Source: Pseudomonadota bacterium
Lineage (GTDB): Bacteria > Pseudomonadota > Alphaproteobacteria > Rhodobacterales > Rhodobacteraceae
DNA length: 64,000 nt
Assembly (NCBI GenBank): GCA_020161655.1
Contig: JAIUPC010000007.1
Location: forward strand, 62,001-126,000
Direction: 5' to 3'
Shown in pieces: positions 27,627 through 37,947 of the stretch. The notes beneath the pieces are model-generated. The model worked only from the letters and a program-made list of their open reading frames with translations. It ran no database searches and had not been told where the DNA came from. Position numbers and translations under genes: made by a program. The first letter of the stretch is position 1. Each line of letters begins with the position of its first letter.

Positions 27627-29906
27627 GTGGAGGAAACCCGGCAGGAAAACGCGCGTCAGGCGGCGCTTGACTACCATGAATTCCCCAAGCCCGGAAAGCT
27701 TGAGATCCGCGCCACGAAGCCGCTTGCCAATGGCCGCGACCTCTCCCGCGCCTATTCCCCCGGCGTCGCCGAAGCCTGCCTTGAGATCAAGGCGGACCCC
27801 GCCACGGTCAGCCGCTACACCGCGCGCGGCAACCTCGTCGCCGTCGTCTCGAACGGCACGGCTGTTCTGGGGCTGGGCAATATCGGCGCGATGGCGTCGA
27901 AGCCGGTGATGGAAGGAAAGGCCGTCCTTTTCAAGAAATTCGCCAATATCGACTGCTTCGATATCGAGGTGAACGAGGCCGACCCGGAAAAGCTTGCCGA
28001 CATCGTCTGCGCGCTGGAACCGACCTTCGGCGCGATCAACCTTGAGGACATCAAGGCGCCGGATTGTTTCATCGTCGAACGGCTCTGCCGCGAGCGGATG
28101 AACATCCCGGTCTTCCACGACGACCAGCACGGCACCGCCATCGTCGTCGGTGCCGCGGCAACCAATGCGCTCCATGTCGCCGGCAAGAAGTTCGATGAGA
28201 TCAAGGTGGTGTCCACCGGCGGCGGCGCGGCGGGGATCGCCTGTCTCGACATGTTGCTGAAGCTGGGCGTCAGGCGGGAAAACGTCTGGCTTTGCGATAT
28301 CGAGGGGTTGGTCTACCACGGGCGCGAGGCGCAGATGACGGCGCAAAAGGCGGCCTATGCCCAAGGCACGACGCCGGCCAAGCTGAGCGACGTGATCGGC
28401 GGCGCCGATTTCTTCCTTGGCCTGTCCGGGCCGGGCGTCCTGACCGGCGAGATGGTCGGGAAGATGGCCCCTCACCCCATCGTTTTTGCGCTTGCCAACC
28501 CGACACCGGAGATCCTGCCTGACGACGTGCGGGCGGTGGCGCCCGACGCGATCATCGCAACCGGGCGGTCCGACTTCCCCAATCAGGTCAACAACGTCCT
28601 CTGCTTTCCCTTCATCTTCCGCGGCGCGCTGGATGTGGGCGCGACCACGATCAACGATGCGATGGAACTGGCCTGCATCGAGGGCATCGCCGCCCTCGCC
28701 CGCGCCACCACCAGCGCCGAGGCGGCGGCGGCCTATCGCGGCGAAAAATTGAGCTTCGGACCGGATTACCTGATCCCCAAGCCCTTCGACCCCAGGCTGA
28801 TCGGCGTCGTCGCGAGCGCCGTCGCCCAGGCGGCGATGGAAACCGGCGTCGCCACCCGTCCGATCACCGATCTCAACGCCTACCGGGAGAAGCTGAACGG
28901 CAGCGTCTTCAAGTCGGCCCTCATCATGCGCCCGGTCTTCGAGGCCTCGAAGCTGGCTGACCGTCGCATCGTCTTTGCCGAAGGCGAGGATGAAAGAGTG
29001 TTGCGCGCGGCCAACGCGATGCTGGAGGAAACCACCGACAAGCCGATCCTGATCGGCCGTCCCGAGGTGATCGCCCGCCGTGCCGAACGCGCCGGCCTGC
29101 CGATCCGCCCCGAGCGGGATTTCGAGATCGTGAACCCCGAAAGCGATCACCGTTACCGCGACTACTGGACCACCTATCACGAGCTGATGCAGCGCCGCGG
29201 CGTCACCCCCGACATCGCCCGGGCCGTGATGCGCACCAACTCCACCGCCATCGGCGCCATCGCCGTGCACCGGGGCGATGCCGACAGCCTGATCTGCGGT
29301 ACCTTCGGCCAGTATCTCTGGCATCTGGAATATGTCCGCCAGATCCTCGCGCGGGACGGGCTCAGGCCGCATGGATCGCTCAGCCTGATGATCCAGGAGG
29401 ACGGGCCGCTCTTCGTGGCCGATACCCATGTGAATGCCGTGCCCAGCCCGGAACAGATCGCCGAAACCGTCTGCGGTGCGGTGCGCCATGCGCGACGGTT
29501 CGGCGTCACGCCGATGGTGGCGCTCTGCAGCCATTCCAATTTCGGCAATCTCGACAGCGATTCAGGCCGGCGGATGCGCGCCGCGCTGGAAATCCTCGAC
29601 AGTCGCGAGGTCGGTTTTGCATATGAGGGCGAGATGAGCGCGGATGCCGCACTCGACCCCGATCTCCGTGCCCGGATCTTCCCGAATTCGCGGTTGGCGG
29701 GCGCGGCCAATATCCTGGTCTTTGCCTATACCGATGCGGCCAATACTGCGCGCAACATGCTCAAGATGAAGGCCGGCGGGCTTGAGGTCGGGCCGATACT
29801 GATGGGAATGGGCAACAAGGCGCATGTCGTGACGCCCTCGATCACGGCGCGCGGACTTCTCAACATGTCGGCCATCGCGGGAACGCCGGTCGCGCACTAC
29901 GGCTAG
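27627..29906 (+). CDS. maeB: NADP-dependent malic enzyme with phosphotransacetylase-like domain
   Basis: A 759-residue protein converting malate to pyruvate and CO2 with NADPH formation. The N-terminal malic domain contains YSPGVAEAC and the metal-binding [15 protein letters not shown]; a Rossmann domain follows with [13 protein letters not shown]. From about residue 430 a phosphate acetyltransferase-like domain takes over, ending in [18 protein letters not shown]; in this family it is mainly regulatory. Translation starts at GTG, seven bases after GGGAGGA. It is divergent from the salvage operon and would supply pyruvate and NADPH from C4 acids. Confidence 0.94.
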   Translation: MEETRQENARQAALDYHEFPKPGKLEIRATKPLANGRDLSRAYSPGVAEACLEIKADPATVSRYTARGNLVAVVSNGTAVLGLGNIGAMASKPVMEGKAVLFKKFANIDCFDIEVNEADPEKLADIVCALEPTFGAINLEDIKAPDCFIVERLCRERMNIPVFHDDQHGTAIVVGAAATNALHVAGKKFDEIKVVSTGGGAAGIACLDMLLKLGVRRENVWLCDIEGLVYHGREAQMTAQKAAYAQGTTPAKLSDVIGGADFFLGLSGPGVLTGEMVGKMAPHPIVFALANPTPEILPDDVRAVAPDAIIATGRSDFPNQVNNVLCFPFIFRGALDVGATTINDAMELACIEGIAALARATTSAEAAAAYRGEKLSFGPDYLIPKPFDPRLIGVVASAVAQAAMETGVATRPITDLNAYREKLNGSVFKSALIMRPVFEASKLADRRIVFAEGEDERVLRAANAMLEETTDKPILIGRPEVIARRAERAGLPIRPERDFEIVNPESDHRYRDYWTTYHELMQRRGVTPDIARAVMRTNSTAIGAIAVHRGDADSLICGTFGQYLWHLEYVRQILARDGLRPHGSLSLMIQEDGPLFVADTHVNAVPSPEQIAETVCGAVRHARRFGVTPMVALCSHSNFGNLDSDSGRRMRAALEILDSREVGFAYEGEMSADAALDPDLRARIFPNSRLAGAANILVFAYTDAANTARNMLKMKAGGLEVGPILMGMGNKAHVVTPSITARGLLNMSAIAGTPVAHYG

Positions 29907-29939
29907 GCCGGGGGCGATTCTCGCGCGGGGCTTCGCATC

Positions 29940-30055
29940 TTTGCCCCGAGATTTGCAAACTCTCCGCTGCGGTTGACGACAGCGCTTACGCTGCGGGAAG
30001 TTTGCAATTCTTTGCCGGCGAACTCGCGCCACTTCTGCAAACATTTTGTCGCAGT
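29940..30055 (+). promoter_or_regulatory. TTTGCAAA motif cluster upstream of prpE (PccR/ScfR-like)
   Basis: TTTGCCCC-GAGA-TTTGCAAA lies at 29940-29959, one half being a perfect 8-bp palindrome. TTTGCAAT at 30001-30008 and TCTGCAAA at 30034-30041 follow. I recall a TTTGCAAA-N4-TTTGCAAA site for the short-chain acyl-CoA regulator PccR of Rhodobacter sphaeroides, so this cluster is a good candidate for propionate-responsive control of prpE. Binding is inferred. Confidence 0.5.
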
Positions 30056-30133
30056 TAGCGCCAGTGCCCTGAAAGAAGATTGCAGCGATGCCCCTGCGTC
30101 ACTAACCAAGGGCAAGCTCGGAGGAGGAGTGCG

Positions 30134-32026
30134 ATGACCTACAGGGACGTCTACGCAAGCTGGAAATCTGACCCGGAAAGCTTCTGGATGGATGCGGCCC
30201 GGTCGATCGGCTGGGTCAAGCCGCCGACGCGGGCGCTGAACGACGCCAGGGCACCGCTTTACGAGTGGTTCACCGATGCCGAGGTCAATGCCTGCTGGAA
30301 CGCCGTCGACCGCCATGTCGAGGCCGGGCGCGGCAGCCAGATCGCCATCATCCACGACAGCCCGATCACCCATTCCACCAAGGGCATCACCTATGCCGAG
30401 CTGCGCGACCGGGTGGCGAGCCTCGCCGGGGCGCTGAGGGCCAAGGGCATCGAAAAGGGCGACCGGGTCATCATATACATGCCGATGGTGCCCGAAGCGC
30501 TTGAGGCGATGCTCGCCTGCGCGCGTCTCGGCGCGATCCATTCCGTGGTCTTCGGCGGCTTTGCAGCCAACGAACTCGCGGTCAGGATCGACGACGCCAC
30601 CCCGAAGGCGATCATCGCCGCCTCCTGCGGGCTCGAACCCGGCCGGGTGGTCCCCTACAAGCCGCTCCTCGACGCCGCCATCGAGCTTGCCACGCACAAG
30701 CCCGATTTCTGCGTCATCCTCCAGCGCGAACAGCAGGTCGCGAAACTGGTCGAGGGCCGTGACGTCGCCTGGCATTCGTTCCAGTACGGGGTGGAGCCAG
30801 CCGAATGCGTGCCGGTGTCCGGCGACCATCCGGCTTATGTCCTTTACACCTCGGGCACCACGGGCGCGCCGAAGGGCGTGGTCCGGCCGACGGCGGGCCA
30901 CCTCGTCGCGCTGAACTGGTCGATGCAGAACTTCTTCAACTGCGGCATCGGCGACGTCTTCTGGGCCGCCTCGGACGTGGGCTGGGTCGTCGGCCACAGC
31001 TACATCTGCTACGGCCCCCTGATCGCCGGCTGCACCACCATCGTCTTCGAGGGCAAGCCCGTCGGCACGCCCGACGCCGGCACCTTCTGGCGGGTGATCC
31101 AGAACCACAAGGTCAAGACCTTCTTCACCGCCCCGACTGCCTTCCGTGCCATCAAGCGCGAAGACCCGAATGGCGAGCTTATCAAGGACTACAACCTGAA
31201 AAGCCTGAAGGCGCTTTACCTTGCGGGCGAACGCGCCGACCCCGACACCATCATGTGGGCGCAGCGCCATCTGAACGTGCCGGTCATCGACCACTGGTGG
31301 CAGACCGAAACCGGCTGGCCCATCGCCGGCAACCCGCTTGGCATCGAGGAACTGCCGGTCAAGATCGGCTCCCCTTCGGTGCCGATGCCGGGCTATGACG
31401 TGCAGGCGCTGGACGAGGGCGGCCATTCGGTCGCACCCGGCACGCTGGGCGCTATCGCCATCAAGCTGCCCCTGCCCCCCGGCACGCTATCCACGCTCTG
31501 GCACGCGGAAGAACGCTTCAAGAAAGCCTACCTCAGCCACTTCCCCGGCTATTATGAAACCGGCGACGCCGGCTATATCGACGAGGACGGCTATCTTTAC
31601 ATCATGGCCCGCACCGATGACGTCATCAACGTCGCCGGCCACCGTCTGTCCACCGGCGCGATGGAGGAGGTTCTTGCCTCGCACAGGGACGTCGCGGAAT
31701 GCGCGGTGATCGGGGTGGCGGACCAGTTGAAGGGCCAGATGCCCTTGGGCTTCCTCTGCCTCAACAAGGGCACCAACCGCCCGCATGAGGATGTGGTGAA
31801 GGAATGCGTGAAGCTCGTCCGCGACCAGATCGGCCCGGTCGCGGCCTTCAAGCTCGCCTGTGTCGTCGACCGGCTGCCGAAGACCCGTTCCGGCAAGATC
31901 CTGCGCGGCACCATGGTCAAGATCGCCGATGGCGAGGCGTTCAAGATGCCCGCGACGATTGATGATCCGGCGATCCTGGACGAAATTGCAGTGGCTCTGA
32001 AAGCACTTGGCTATCCCGCCAGATGA
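30134..32026 (+). CDS. prpE: Propionyl-CoA synthetase
   Basis: A 630-residue AMP-forming acyl-CoA synthetase of the acetyl/propionyl group, activating propionate. Motifs are LYTSGTTGAPKGV (A3), DHWWQTETGWPI (A5, whose W and following sequence are typical of PrpE), ETGDAGYIDEDGY (A7) and the A10 lysine in KTRSGKILRG. GGAGGAG lies upstream of the ATG at 30134; the upstream frame is not part of the protein. It follows a region with TTTGCAAA motifs. With the mesaconyl-CoA hydratase at the window end it fits propionyl-CoA and C3/C4 assimilation. Confidence 0.93.
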   Translation: MTYRDVYASWKSDPESFWMDAARSIGWVKPPTRALNDARAPLYEWFTDAEVNACWNAVDRHVEAGRGSQIAIIHDSPITHSTKGITYAELRDRVASLAGALRAKGIEKGDRVIIYMPMVPEALEAMLACARLGAIHSVVFGGFAANELAVRIDDATPKAIIAASCGLEPGRVVPYKPLLDAAIELATHKPDFCVILQREQQVAKLVEGRDVAWHSFQYGVEPAECVPVSGDHPAYVLYTSGTTGAPKGVVRPTAGHLVALNWSMQNFFNCGIGDVFWAASDVGWVVGHSYICYGPLIAGCTTIVFEGKPVGTPDAGTFWRVIQNHKVKTFFTAPTAFRAIKREDPNGELIKDYNLKSLKALYLAGERADPDTIMWAQRHLNVPVIDHWWQTETGWPIAGNPLGIEELPVKIGSPSVPMPGYDVQALDEGGHSVAPGTLGAIAIKLPLPPGTLSTLWHAEERFKKAYLSHFPGYYETGDAGYIDEDGYLYIMARTDDVINVAGHRLSTGAMEEVLASHRDVAECAVIGVADQLKGQMPLGFLCLNKGTNRPHEDVVKECVKLVRDQIGPVAAFKLACVVDRLPKTRSGKILRGTMVKIADGEAFKMPATIDDPAILDEIAVALKALGYPAR

Positions 32027-32134
32027 ACGCCGCGTGAACCCGGCCCGACGGGTCCGAAACAATCAGGTTCGGTTGCGCCCTTTTTGCAGCGTGACCGACT
32101 TGTCGTTTCAGACATGTTGGAGGAACGCGAACAC

Positions 32135-32177
32135 TCGAATACAACTTTGTCATGACGCAACCTCCACTTGTATTCGA
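32135..32177. promoter_or_regulatory. 10-bp inverted repeat upstream of the hybrid kinase
   Basis: TCGAATACAA at 32135-32144 and its exact complement TTGTATTCGA at 32168-32177 are 23 bases apart, about 35 bases before the kinase start. A possible -35 TTGTCA (32147-32152) lies between them. It could be a regulator site for the signalling operon. Confidence 0.45.
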
Positions 32178-32210
32178 TATGCAGACGCGTGCAGCGCCGG
32201 GTAAAGAGTA

Positions 32211-33734
32211 ATGCGGCCCAACGACACGCCCAACGCTCGCGACGCCGAGCCGGTGGATGCCGGTGGCATGACGCTTCTTGGCCATGACCTGCGTGCCGCG
32301 GTCTCAGACATCATCGGCGGCCTGCGCCTGATAGATCAGGAAGGAACAGACCCGGCCACCCGGCTTCAGCTTGAGCGTGTGCGCACGGCAAGCGAGACCC
32401 TCGCCCGCCTTCTGGAAGAGGCGATGTCGGCGATCTTCGGCGAAGATGCCGTGGTGGTGGCGCAAAGATCGAACGTCCAGCTTGAGCGGTTCCTCTACGA
32501 TGTGGAGATGCGCTGGTCGGGCCGGGCCAGCGAAAAGGGGTTGCAGCTGACCTTCCGGCTGGAAGCGGACCTGCCACAGGTGCTGATGGTGGACCGCGTC
32601 GCGCTGGACCGCATCCTCTCGAACATCCTGTCGAACGCCATCAAGTACACTGATCGCGGCAGCATCTGGCTGGATGTCGGTCGTTCCCCCGAAGGCGCCT
32701 TGCGCTTTTCGGTGCAGGACCAGGGCCCCGGCTTCTCGCCCGAGGCGCTGACGCGGCTCTTTCAGTATCGTGGCCGGCCCGATGGCACCGGCAAGCCGGG
32801 TCAGGGTCTCGGCATGCACATCACCAAGAACCTGTCGGAACTGCTCGGCGCCACAATCTCGGTCGAGAACCTTGCCGAAGGCGGCGCCTGCGTCACGCTG
32901 GAACTGCCGGCATCCGCCCTGTCCACCGGCATCCGGGACGACGCGCCGGACCTGCCGGACCTGAGCCGGACGAAGGTTCTGGTCGCCGAGGACAGCGCCA
33001 CCAACCAGTTGCTGATCGGCCAGATGCTGTCGAGCCTTGGCGCGGAGTACGAGGTTGCAGCGGACGGGGTTCAGGCCCTGAACTGGCTTGAGCGGGAGGA
33101 CTTCGACCTCGCGCTCATCGACATCGAGATGCCGCGCCTCGGCGGGATCGACGTCATCCGCGCGGTGCGGGCCAACGACCGGCTTTATTCGCGGATGCCG
33201 GTGGTCGCGATCACTGCCTATGTGCTGCGCGCCAACCGAGACGCTATCTATGCCGCCGGGGCGGATGCGATCCTTGCCAAGCCCCTGGGCAGCGTCGAGG
33301 CTTTCGGGGCGGCCATCGGCAACGTCCTGCGCCGCGCCGCACTCAGCCCCGAGGAGGTTGGCGCTGAACCCTGCACCGAACTGGCGGAGTTTCAGCGCGA
33401 CAGCTTCGACCGCCTCCTTGAAGTCGCGGGGCCTGAGGCATCGCGGGAACTCTTGCAGCGGCTTTGCATCGATCTGCGCAATGCCGAACGCGGTCTTGTC
33501 GCGGGCCTTGCCGAAGGCAACCTTGCGACCGTCCGGTCCGAAACCCATGTGCTGATCGCGCTCGCCGGTGCGGTCGGCGCCGAACGGCTCTGCAAGCTGG
33601 CGCAAACGCTGAACGCGGTGGCGCATAGGCGCGAAGGCGGCGATCCCGGCGTCCTTGGCGAACAATGCCTTGCCCAGCTTGACCGGCTGATAAACTTCAT
33701 CACCAAGGAAAAAGCCAGCCGGGGTGAGGGCTGA
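32211..33734 (+). CDS. Cytosolic hybrid histidine kinase (HisKA-HATPase-REC-Hpt)
   Basis: A 507-residue signalling protein with no membrane segment or sensor domain. HisKA with H25 (LLGHDLRAAVSD) leads, then the ATPase domain with N-box ILSNAIKY near 139-146 and the G-box GQGLGMHITKN near 198-208. A receiver domain (about 255-375) has phospho-acceptor D304 and K357, and a C-terminal Hpt domain shows H446 in SETHVLIALAG. It probably receives signals by protein interaction and feeds phosphate through the Hpt to the regulator next door. The stop overlaps the regulator start (TGATG). AAAGAG is a modest ribosome site. Confidence 0.88.
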   Translation: MRPNDTPNARDAEPVDAGGMTLLGHDLRAAVSDIIGGLRLIDQEGTDPATRLQLERVRTASETLARLLEEAMSAIFGEDAVVVAQRSNVQLERFLYDVEMRWSGRASEKGLQLTFRLEADLPQVLMVDRVALDRILSNILSNAIKYTDRGSIWLDVGRSPEGALRFSVQDQGPGFSPEALTRLFQYRGRPDGTGKPGQGLGMHITKNLSELLGATISVENLAEGGACVTLELPASALSTGIRDDAPDLPDLSRTKVLVAEDSATNQLLIGQMLSSLGAEYEVAADGVQALNWLEREDFDLALIDIEMPRLGGIDVIRAVRANDRLYSRMPVVAITAYVLRANRDAIYAAGADAILAKPLGSVEAFGAAIGNVLRRAALSPEEVGAEPCTELAEFQRDSFDRLLEVAGPEASRELLQRLCIDLRNAERGLVAGLAEGNLATVRSETHVLIALAGAVGAERLCKLAQTLNAVAHRREGGDPGVLGEQCLAQLDRLINFITKEKASRGEG

Positions 33735-35122
33735 TGCGAAGAGACCCGCTGCTTCTGGTGGAAGACACGCCGTCGTTGCAGCTTGTCTACGAATCCGTCC
33801 TGAAGACCGCGGGCTATGCCGTACGCTCGGCAGGCGATGGCGCCTCAGGGCTTGCCGCATTCCGTACCATGCGGCCCGCGGTCGTCCTTCTCGACCTCAT
33901 GCTGCCGGATCGTGATGGTCTTGATCTTTTGCAGGAAATGCTCTCGATCCGGCCGGACACCCACGTCATCGTCATCACTGCCAACGGCTCGATCAACAAG
34001 GCGGTCGCGGCGATGCGGGCCGGGGCGCATGACTTCCTTGTCAAGCCGTTCGACGAACAAAGGTTCCTGAACGCGATCGACAATGCGCTGGCATCGGCTG
34101 AGACCGGCGCCGACCCGGTTGCGGGGCCAGACCGGAGCATCGACGCCCCCGGCGAATTCATTGGCGAGTCGCCGGTGATGCATCAGATCTACGAGAGGAT
34201 CAGGTCGGTCGCGCGGTCGATGGCGACCGTGTTCATCACCGGCGAAAGCGGGACCGGCAAGGAGCTTTGCGCGCAGGCGGTGCATGACCTGTCGAACCGC
34301 GCCAGCGGTCCGTTCGTGCCGATCAACTGTGGCGCGATCCCGACGGAACTGATGGAGTCCGAGGTCTTCGGCCATATCAAGGGCTCTTTCACCGGCGCCA
34401 TCGCCGACAAGCCCGGCGCGGCGGCGGCGGCGGATGGCGGCACGCTTTTCCTCGATGAGATCTGCGAGCTTGACCTCAATCTCCAGACCAAGCTTCTGCG
34501 CTTCCTCCAGACATCGACGATCCAGCCGGTCGGCGCGACGCGGCCCCGCAAGGTCAACGTGCGGATCGTCTGCGCCACCAACCGCGATCCGTTGCAGGCG
34601 GTTCGGCGCGGGCAGTTCCGCGAGGATCTCTACTACCGCCTGCACGTCGTTCCGATCCACATGCCGCCGCTGCGTGATCGTGGCGAGGATGTGAACGTGA
34701 TCGCGCGATCAGCGCTCTTGCACTACGCGCGCGAGGAGAACCGCGCCTTCACGACGCTTGACGACGAGGTCAAGGCGCTTTTCCGGTCGCTGAACTGGCC
34801 CGGCAACGTCCGACAGCTTCTGAACGCCGTGCGCCATGTCGTGGTCCTTAACAACGGCGACACCCTGACCCGGGCCATGCTGCCGGCAGAGCTTCTGGGC
34901 GATACAGTGCGCGATACCCCGGTCAGGAGTGCCGAGGCGGCACCGGTCCTGACACTCGACGCACTGGTCGGAAAGCCGCTTGCGGAAGTGGAGCGTCTGG
35001 TGATCGAGGCCACCATCTCCAGCCACGGCGGGTCGATCCCGCGGGCAGCGCGCGTTCTCGACGTCTCGCCCTCGACGCTTTATCGCAAGATCGAAGGCTG
35101 GAAGACGCCGGGCCGATCCTGA
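33734..35122 (+). CDS. NtrC-family response regulator (sigma-54 activator)
   Basis: A 462-residue enhancer-binding protein: receiver domain with D54 and K104, AAA+ domain with Walker A GESGTGKE (170-177) and Walker B TLFLDE (237-242), and a C-terminal Fis-type helix-turn-helix (SIPRAARVLDVSPSTLYRKI, about 440-459). The L1 loop that contacts sigma-54, usually GAFTGA, reads GSFTGA (217-222). It is coupled to the hybrid kinase by a one-base overlap, so the two form a phosphorelay. No sigma-54 promoter was recognised in the window, so targets are probably elsewhere. Confidence 0.9.
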   Translation: MRRDPLLLVEDTPSLQLVYESVLKTAGYAVRSAGDGASGLAAFRTMRPAVVLLDLMLPDRDGLDLLQEMLSIRPDTHVIVITANGSINKAVAAMRAGAHDFLVKPFDEQRFLNAIDNALASAETGADPVAGPDRSIDAPGEFIGESPVMHQIYERIRSVARSMATVFITGESGTGKELCAQAVHDLSNRASGPFVPINCGAIPTELMESEVFGHIKGSFTGAIADKPGAAAAADGGTLFLDEICELDLNLQTKLLRFLQTSTIQPVGATRPRKVNVRIVCATNRDPLQAVRRGQFREDLYYRLHVVPIHMPPLRDRGEDVNVIARSALLHYAREENRAFTTLDDEVKALFRSLNWPGNVRQLLNAVRHVVVLNNGDTLTRAMLPAELLGDTVRDTPVRSAEAAPVLTLDALVGKPLAEVERLVIEATISSHGGSIPRAARVLDVSPSTLYRKIEGWKTPGRS

Positions 35123-35141
35123 CCTAGGAATTGGCCTGACT

Positions 35142-35900
35142 TCAGACGAACTGTTCGCGCGTCAGCCGTTCCTCAAGACCGTGCCCGGGGTCGAAAAGGA
35201 TGCGGTGCCGGACGGCAGGCTCCGACCGCACCTCGACCCAAAGTATGTCACGCGCCGAACGCCCGTCGGCATCGGCCATCACCGGCCGCTTGGCGGCGTC
35301 GAGAACGTCGAACCGCACCTTGGCGGTCTTGGGCAGCAGCGCCCCGCGCCAGCGCCGGGGCCGGAACGCCGCCATCGGCGTCAGCGCCAGCACCTCGGCG
35401 CCGATGGGCAGGATCGGGCCATGCGCCGAATAGTTGTAGGCCGTCGATCCCGCCGGGGTGGAGATCAGCGCGCCGTCACAGACCAGCTCCTCCATCCGTA
35501 CCTTGCCGTCGATGGTGATGCGCAGCTTCGCGGCCTGCGGCCCGGCGCGCAGGAGCGAAACCTCGTTGATCGCCAGCGCGCTGTGCTTGGTCCCGTCGAC
35601 ACTCTCCGCCCGCATGGCGAGGGGGTTGACCACCTCTTCCTCGGCCTCGGCAAGGCGTTCGCGCAGGCCTTCCTCGTCATATTCGTTCATCAGGAAGCCG
35701 ATGGTGCCGCAGTTCATGCCATAGACCGGCACGTCCTTTGCCCCTGTCGAATGAAGCGTGTGAAGCATGAAGCCGTCGCCGCCAAGCGCCACGATGACCT
35801 CGGCCTCGCCGATCGGGCAAGACCCATAGCGTGCCACAAGCCGGGCCTCTGCCGATTGCGCCACCTCGGTTTCGCTGGCCGTAAAGCAGATCTTGGGCAT
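35142..35900 (-). CDS. nadK: NAD kinase
   Basis: A 252-residue enzyme that phosphorylates NAD to NADP. The GGDG motif [13 protein letters not shown] near residue 40, the INEVSLLR segment and [17 protein letters not shown] are diagnostic. The start at 35900 is chosen because the protein then begins [10 protein letters not shown] like known members; GAGGA is about 11 bases upstream. The gene is convergent with the sigma-54 activator and divergent from glyA. Confidence 0.93.
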   Translation of the reverse strand: MPKICFTASETEVAQSAEARLVARYGSCPIGEAEVIVALGGDGFMLHTLHSTGAKDVPVYGMNCGTIGFLMNEYDEEGLRERLAEAEEEVVNPLAMRAESVDGTKHSALAINEVSLLRAGPQAAKLRITIDGKVRMEELVCDGALISTPAGSTAYNYSAHGPILPIGAEVLALTPMAAFRPRRWRGALLPKTAKVRFDVLDAAKRPVMADADGRSARDILWVEVRSEPAVRHRILFDPGHGLEERLTREQFV

Positions 35901-36112
35901 GTCGGGGTCCGTCCTCTTGCCGGCGCATTGATCCACTCCGGCACGGCGAAGGCAAGCCCTGTCGGGTCCCGCGCCAGGCCGCCACGCCAAGGCACGAAAG
36001 TTTCCCATTGGAACCCGGGATTCGTGAGTGGCAGGAAACGTGTCGCATTCTTCCTTTCCGGAACCCTCCCGCTGCGATAAAGAGCCTGCAACCTAGTCAT
36101 CAGGAGACGCCC

Positions 36113-37408
36113 ATGAACGCCCCGCAGCGCGACGCCGGTTTCTTCACGGAAAGCCTCGCTTCCCGCGATCCCGAGATTTTCGCCTCGATCAGCGACGAGC
36201 TTGGCCGCCAGCGCGACGAGATCGAGCTGATCGCCTCCGAGAACATCGTCAGCCGTGCCGTGATGGAAGCGCAGGGCTCGGTGATGACCAACAAATACGC
36301 CGAGGGCTATCCGGGCAAACGCTACTACGGCGGCTGCCAGTTCGTCGACGTGGCCGAAAACCTTGCCATCGACCGGGCGAAGGCGCTTTTCGGATGTGAC
36401 TTCGCCAATGTGCAGCCCAACTCCGGCTCTCAGGCCAACCAGGGTGTCTTCAACGCGCTCCTGAAGCCCGGCGACACCATTCTGGGCATGAACCTCGCCT
36501 CGGGCGGCCACCTGACCCATGGCGCGGCGCCGAACCAGTCCGGCAAGTGGTTCAAGGCGATCCAGTACGGGGTGCGCCAGCAAGACAGCCGCATCGACTA
36601 TGACGAGATCGCGGCCCTCGCCAAGGAACACCAGCCGAAGCTCATCATCGCCGGCGGCTCTGCCGTGCCGCGCGTCATAGACTTCGCCCGCTTCCGCGAG
36701 ATTGCCGACAGCGTCGGCGCCATCCTGATGGTGGACATGGCGCATTTCGCCGGCCTCGTCGCCGGTGGCCAGCACCCCTCCCCCTTCCCCTATGCGGACG
36801 TGGCGACGACGACCACGCACAAGACCCTGCGCGGTCCGCGCGGCGGCATGATCCTCACGAACAGCGAAGAGATCGCGAAGAAGGTCAATTCGGCGATCTT
36901 CCCCGGCATTCAGGGCGGCCCCCTCATGCATGTGATCGCCGCCAAGGCCGTGGCCTTCGGCGAGGCGCTTCGGCCCGAGTTCAAGTCCTACGCCGCGCAG
37001 GTGGTGAAGAACGCGCAGGCGCTGGCGGATGAACTGATGAAGGGCGGGCTCGACATCGTGACCGGCGGCACCGACACCCATGTCATGCTCGTCGACCTGC
37101 GCCCGAAAGGGGTGAAGGGCAACGATACCGAAAAGGCGCTCGGCCGCGCCCATATCACCTGCAACAAGAACGGCATTCCCTTCGACCCGGAAAAGCCGAC
37201 CGTCACCTCGGGCGTCCGCCTTGGCACCCCCGCCGGCACCACGCGCGGCTTCGGCGAGGCCGAGTTCCGCCAGATCGCCCGGCTGATCGTCGAGGTGGTC
37301 GACGGGCTTGCAGCCAATGGCGCCGACGGCAACGGCGCGGTTGAAGCCAGGGTCAAGGCCGAGGTCGAAAAGCTGTGCGCAAGGTTCCCGCTTTATCCGG
37401 GGCTCTGA
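36113..37408 (+). CDS. glyA: Serine hydroxymethyltransferase
   Basis: A 431-residue PLP enzyme interconverting serine and glycine with tetrahydrofolate, the main source of one-carbon units. Visible are the N-terminal [24 protein letters not shown], and the PLP lysine in [14 protein letters not shown] (K237). The start at 36113 follows AGGAG; upstream codons are not part of the protein. A strong terminator follows at 37428, so the gene is probably transcribed alone. Confidence 0.97.
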   Translation: MNAPQRDAGFFTESLASRDPEIFASISDELGRQRDEIELIASENIVSRAVMEAQGSVMTNKYAEGYPGKRYYGGCQFVDVAENLAIDRAKALFGCDFANVQPNSGSQANQGVFNALLKPGDTILGMNLASGGHLTHGAAPNQSGKWFKAIQYGVRQQDSRIDYDEIAALAKEHQPKLIIAGGSAVPRVIDFARFREIADSVGAILMVDMAHFAGLVAGGQHPSPFPYADVATTTTHKTLRGPRGGMILTNSEEIAKKVNSAIFPGIQGGPLMHVIAAKAVAFGEALRPEFKSYAAQVVKNAQALADELMKGGLDIVTGGTDTHVMLVDLRPKGVKGNDTEKALGRAHITCNKNGIPFDPEKPTVTSGVRLGTPAGTTRGFGEAEFRQIARLIVEVVDGLAANGADGNGAVEARVKAEVEKLCARFPLYPGL

Positions 37409-37427
37409 GCCGGCGGGGATGAATGAC

Positions 37428-37455
37428 AACGGCGCCCCGAACGGGCGCCGTTTTT
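37428..37455 (+). terminator. Intrinsic terminator of glyA
   Basis: Perfect 10-bp stem AACGGCGCCC / GGGCGCCGTT with a 5-base loop, followed by T-run TTTTTC. It lies 20 bases past the glyA stop. Confidence 0.92.
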
Positions 37456-37471
37456 CATTTCCTGTTCCGCC

Positions 37472-37843
37472 TCAGATATAGCCGCGCCAGAGGAGGACCA
37501 GAAGCAGAAGGACGCCGGTCACGAAAACCGCAGCGCCGATGCCGGTGATGACCTGCATCGCCAGCGTGCGGCGCCGTTCGCCGGCGCCGATCGGCTTCAG
37601 GTAGCGCAGGCAGGCGTCATAGGCATGGGCGGTGCGGGCATGGTCGATCTGCACCATCAGCTTCGGCACCCTTGCCTGTTCCTCGGCCCGGGCGAGATAG
37701 GCCGCCTCGCGCCGGATCTTGCGCGGCAACCGCTTTCCGCCGCGCCGGAGCTTGTCGGACAGCGTCTTGCCGCCGACATTCAACCGTTCCTCGAACAACT
37801 CGGCCACGCGCCCCGCCATCTGGTGAAGATTCGCCGCACTCAT
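37472..37843 (-). CDS. Hypothetical protein with C-terminal membrane anchor
   Basis: A 123-residue basic protein with one hydrophobic segment at about residues 96-118, so most of the protein should face the cytoplasm as a tail-anchored or single-span protein. The N-terminal part is helical and rich in K/R (RRGGKRLPRKIRREA). No family recognised. ATG at 37843 is preferred over the preceding GTG. It lies between the glyA terminator and a divergently transcribed hydrolase. Confidence 0.68.
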   Translation of the reverse strand: MSAANLHQMAGRVAELFEERLNVGGKTLSDKLRRGGKRLPRKIRREAAYLARAEEQARVPKLMVQIDHARTAHAYDACLRYLKPIGAGERRRTLAMQVITGIGAAVFVTGVLLLLVLLWRGYI

Positions 37844-37947
37844 CACGCCACCCCCCGTTCCCGCCGTGAAGTGTACCCCGCACGCCCCGGTCCCGCAACG
37901 CGCCGGGGGTACTGGAAATGCCGCGACGCCTCGGCTAGTCAGGGTTC

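Noticed and set aside
27465-29534. Long minus-strand frame opposite the malic enzyme gene.
   Set aside because: Same codon-bias artefact; maeB on the other strand has all family motifs and a good ribosome site.
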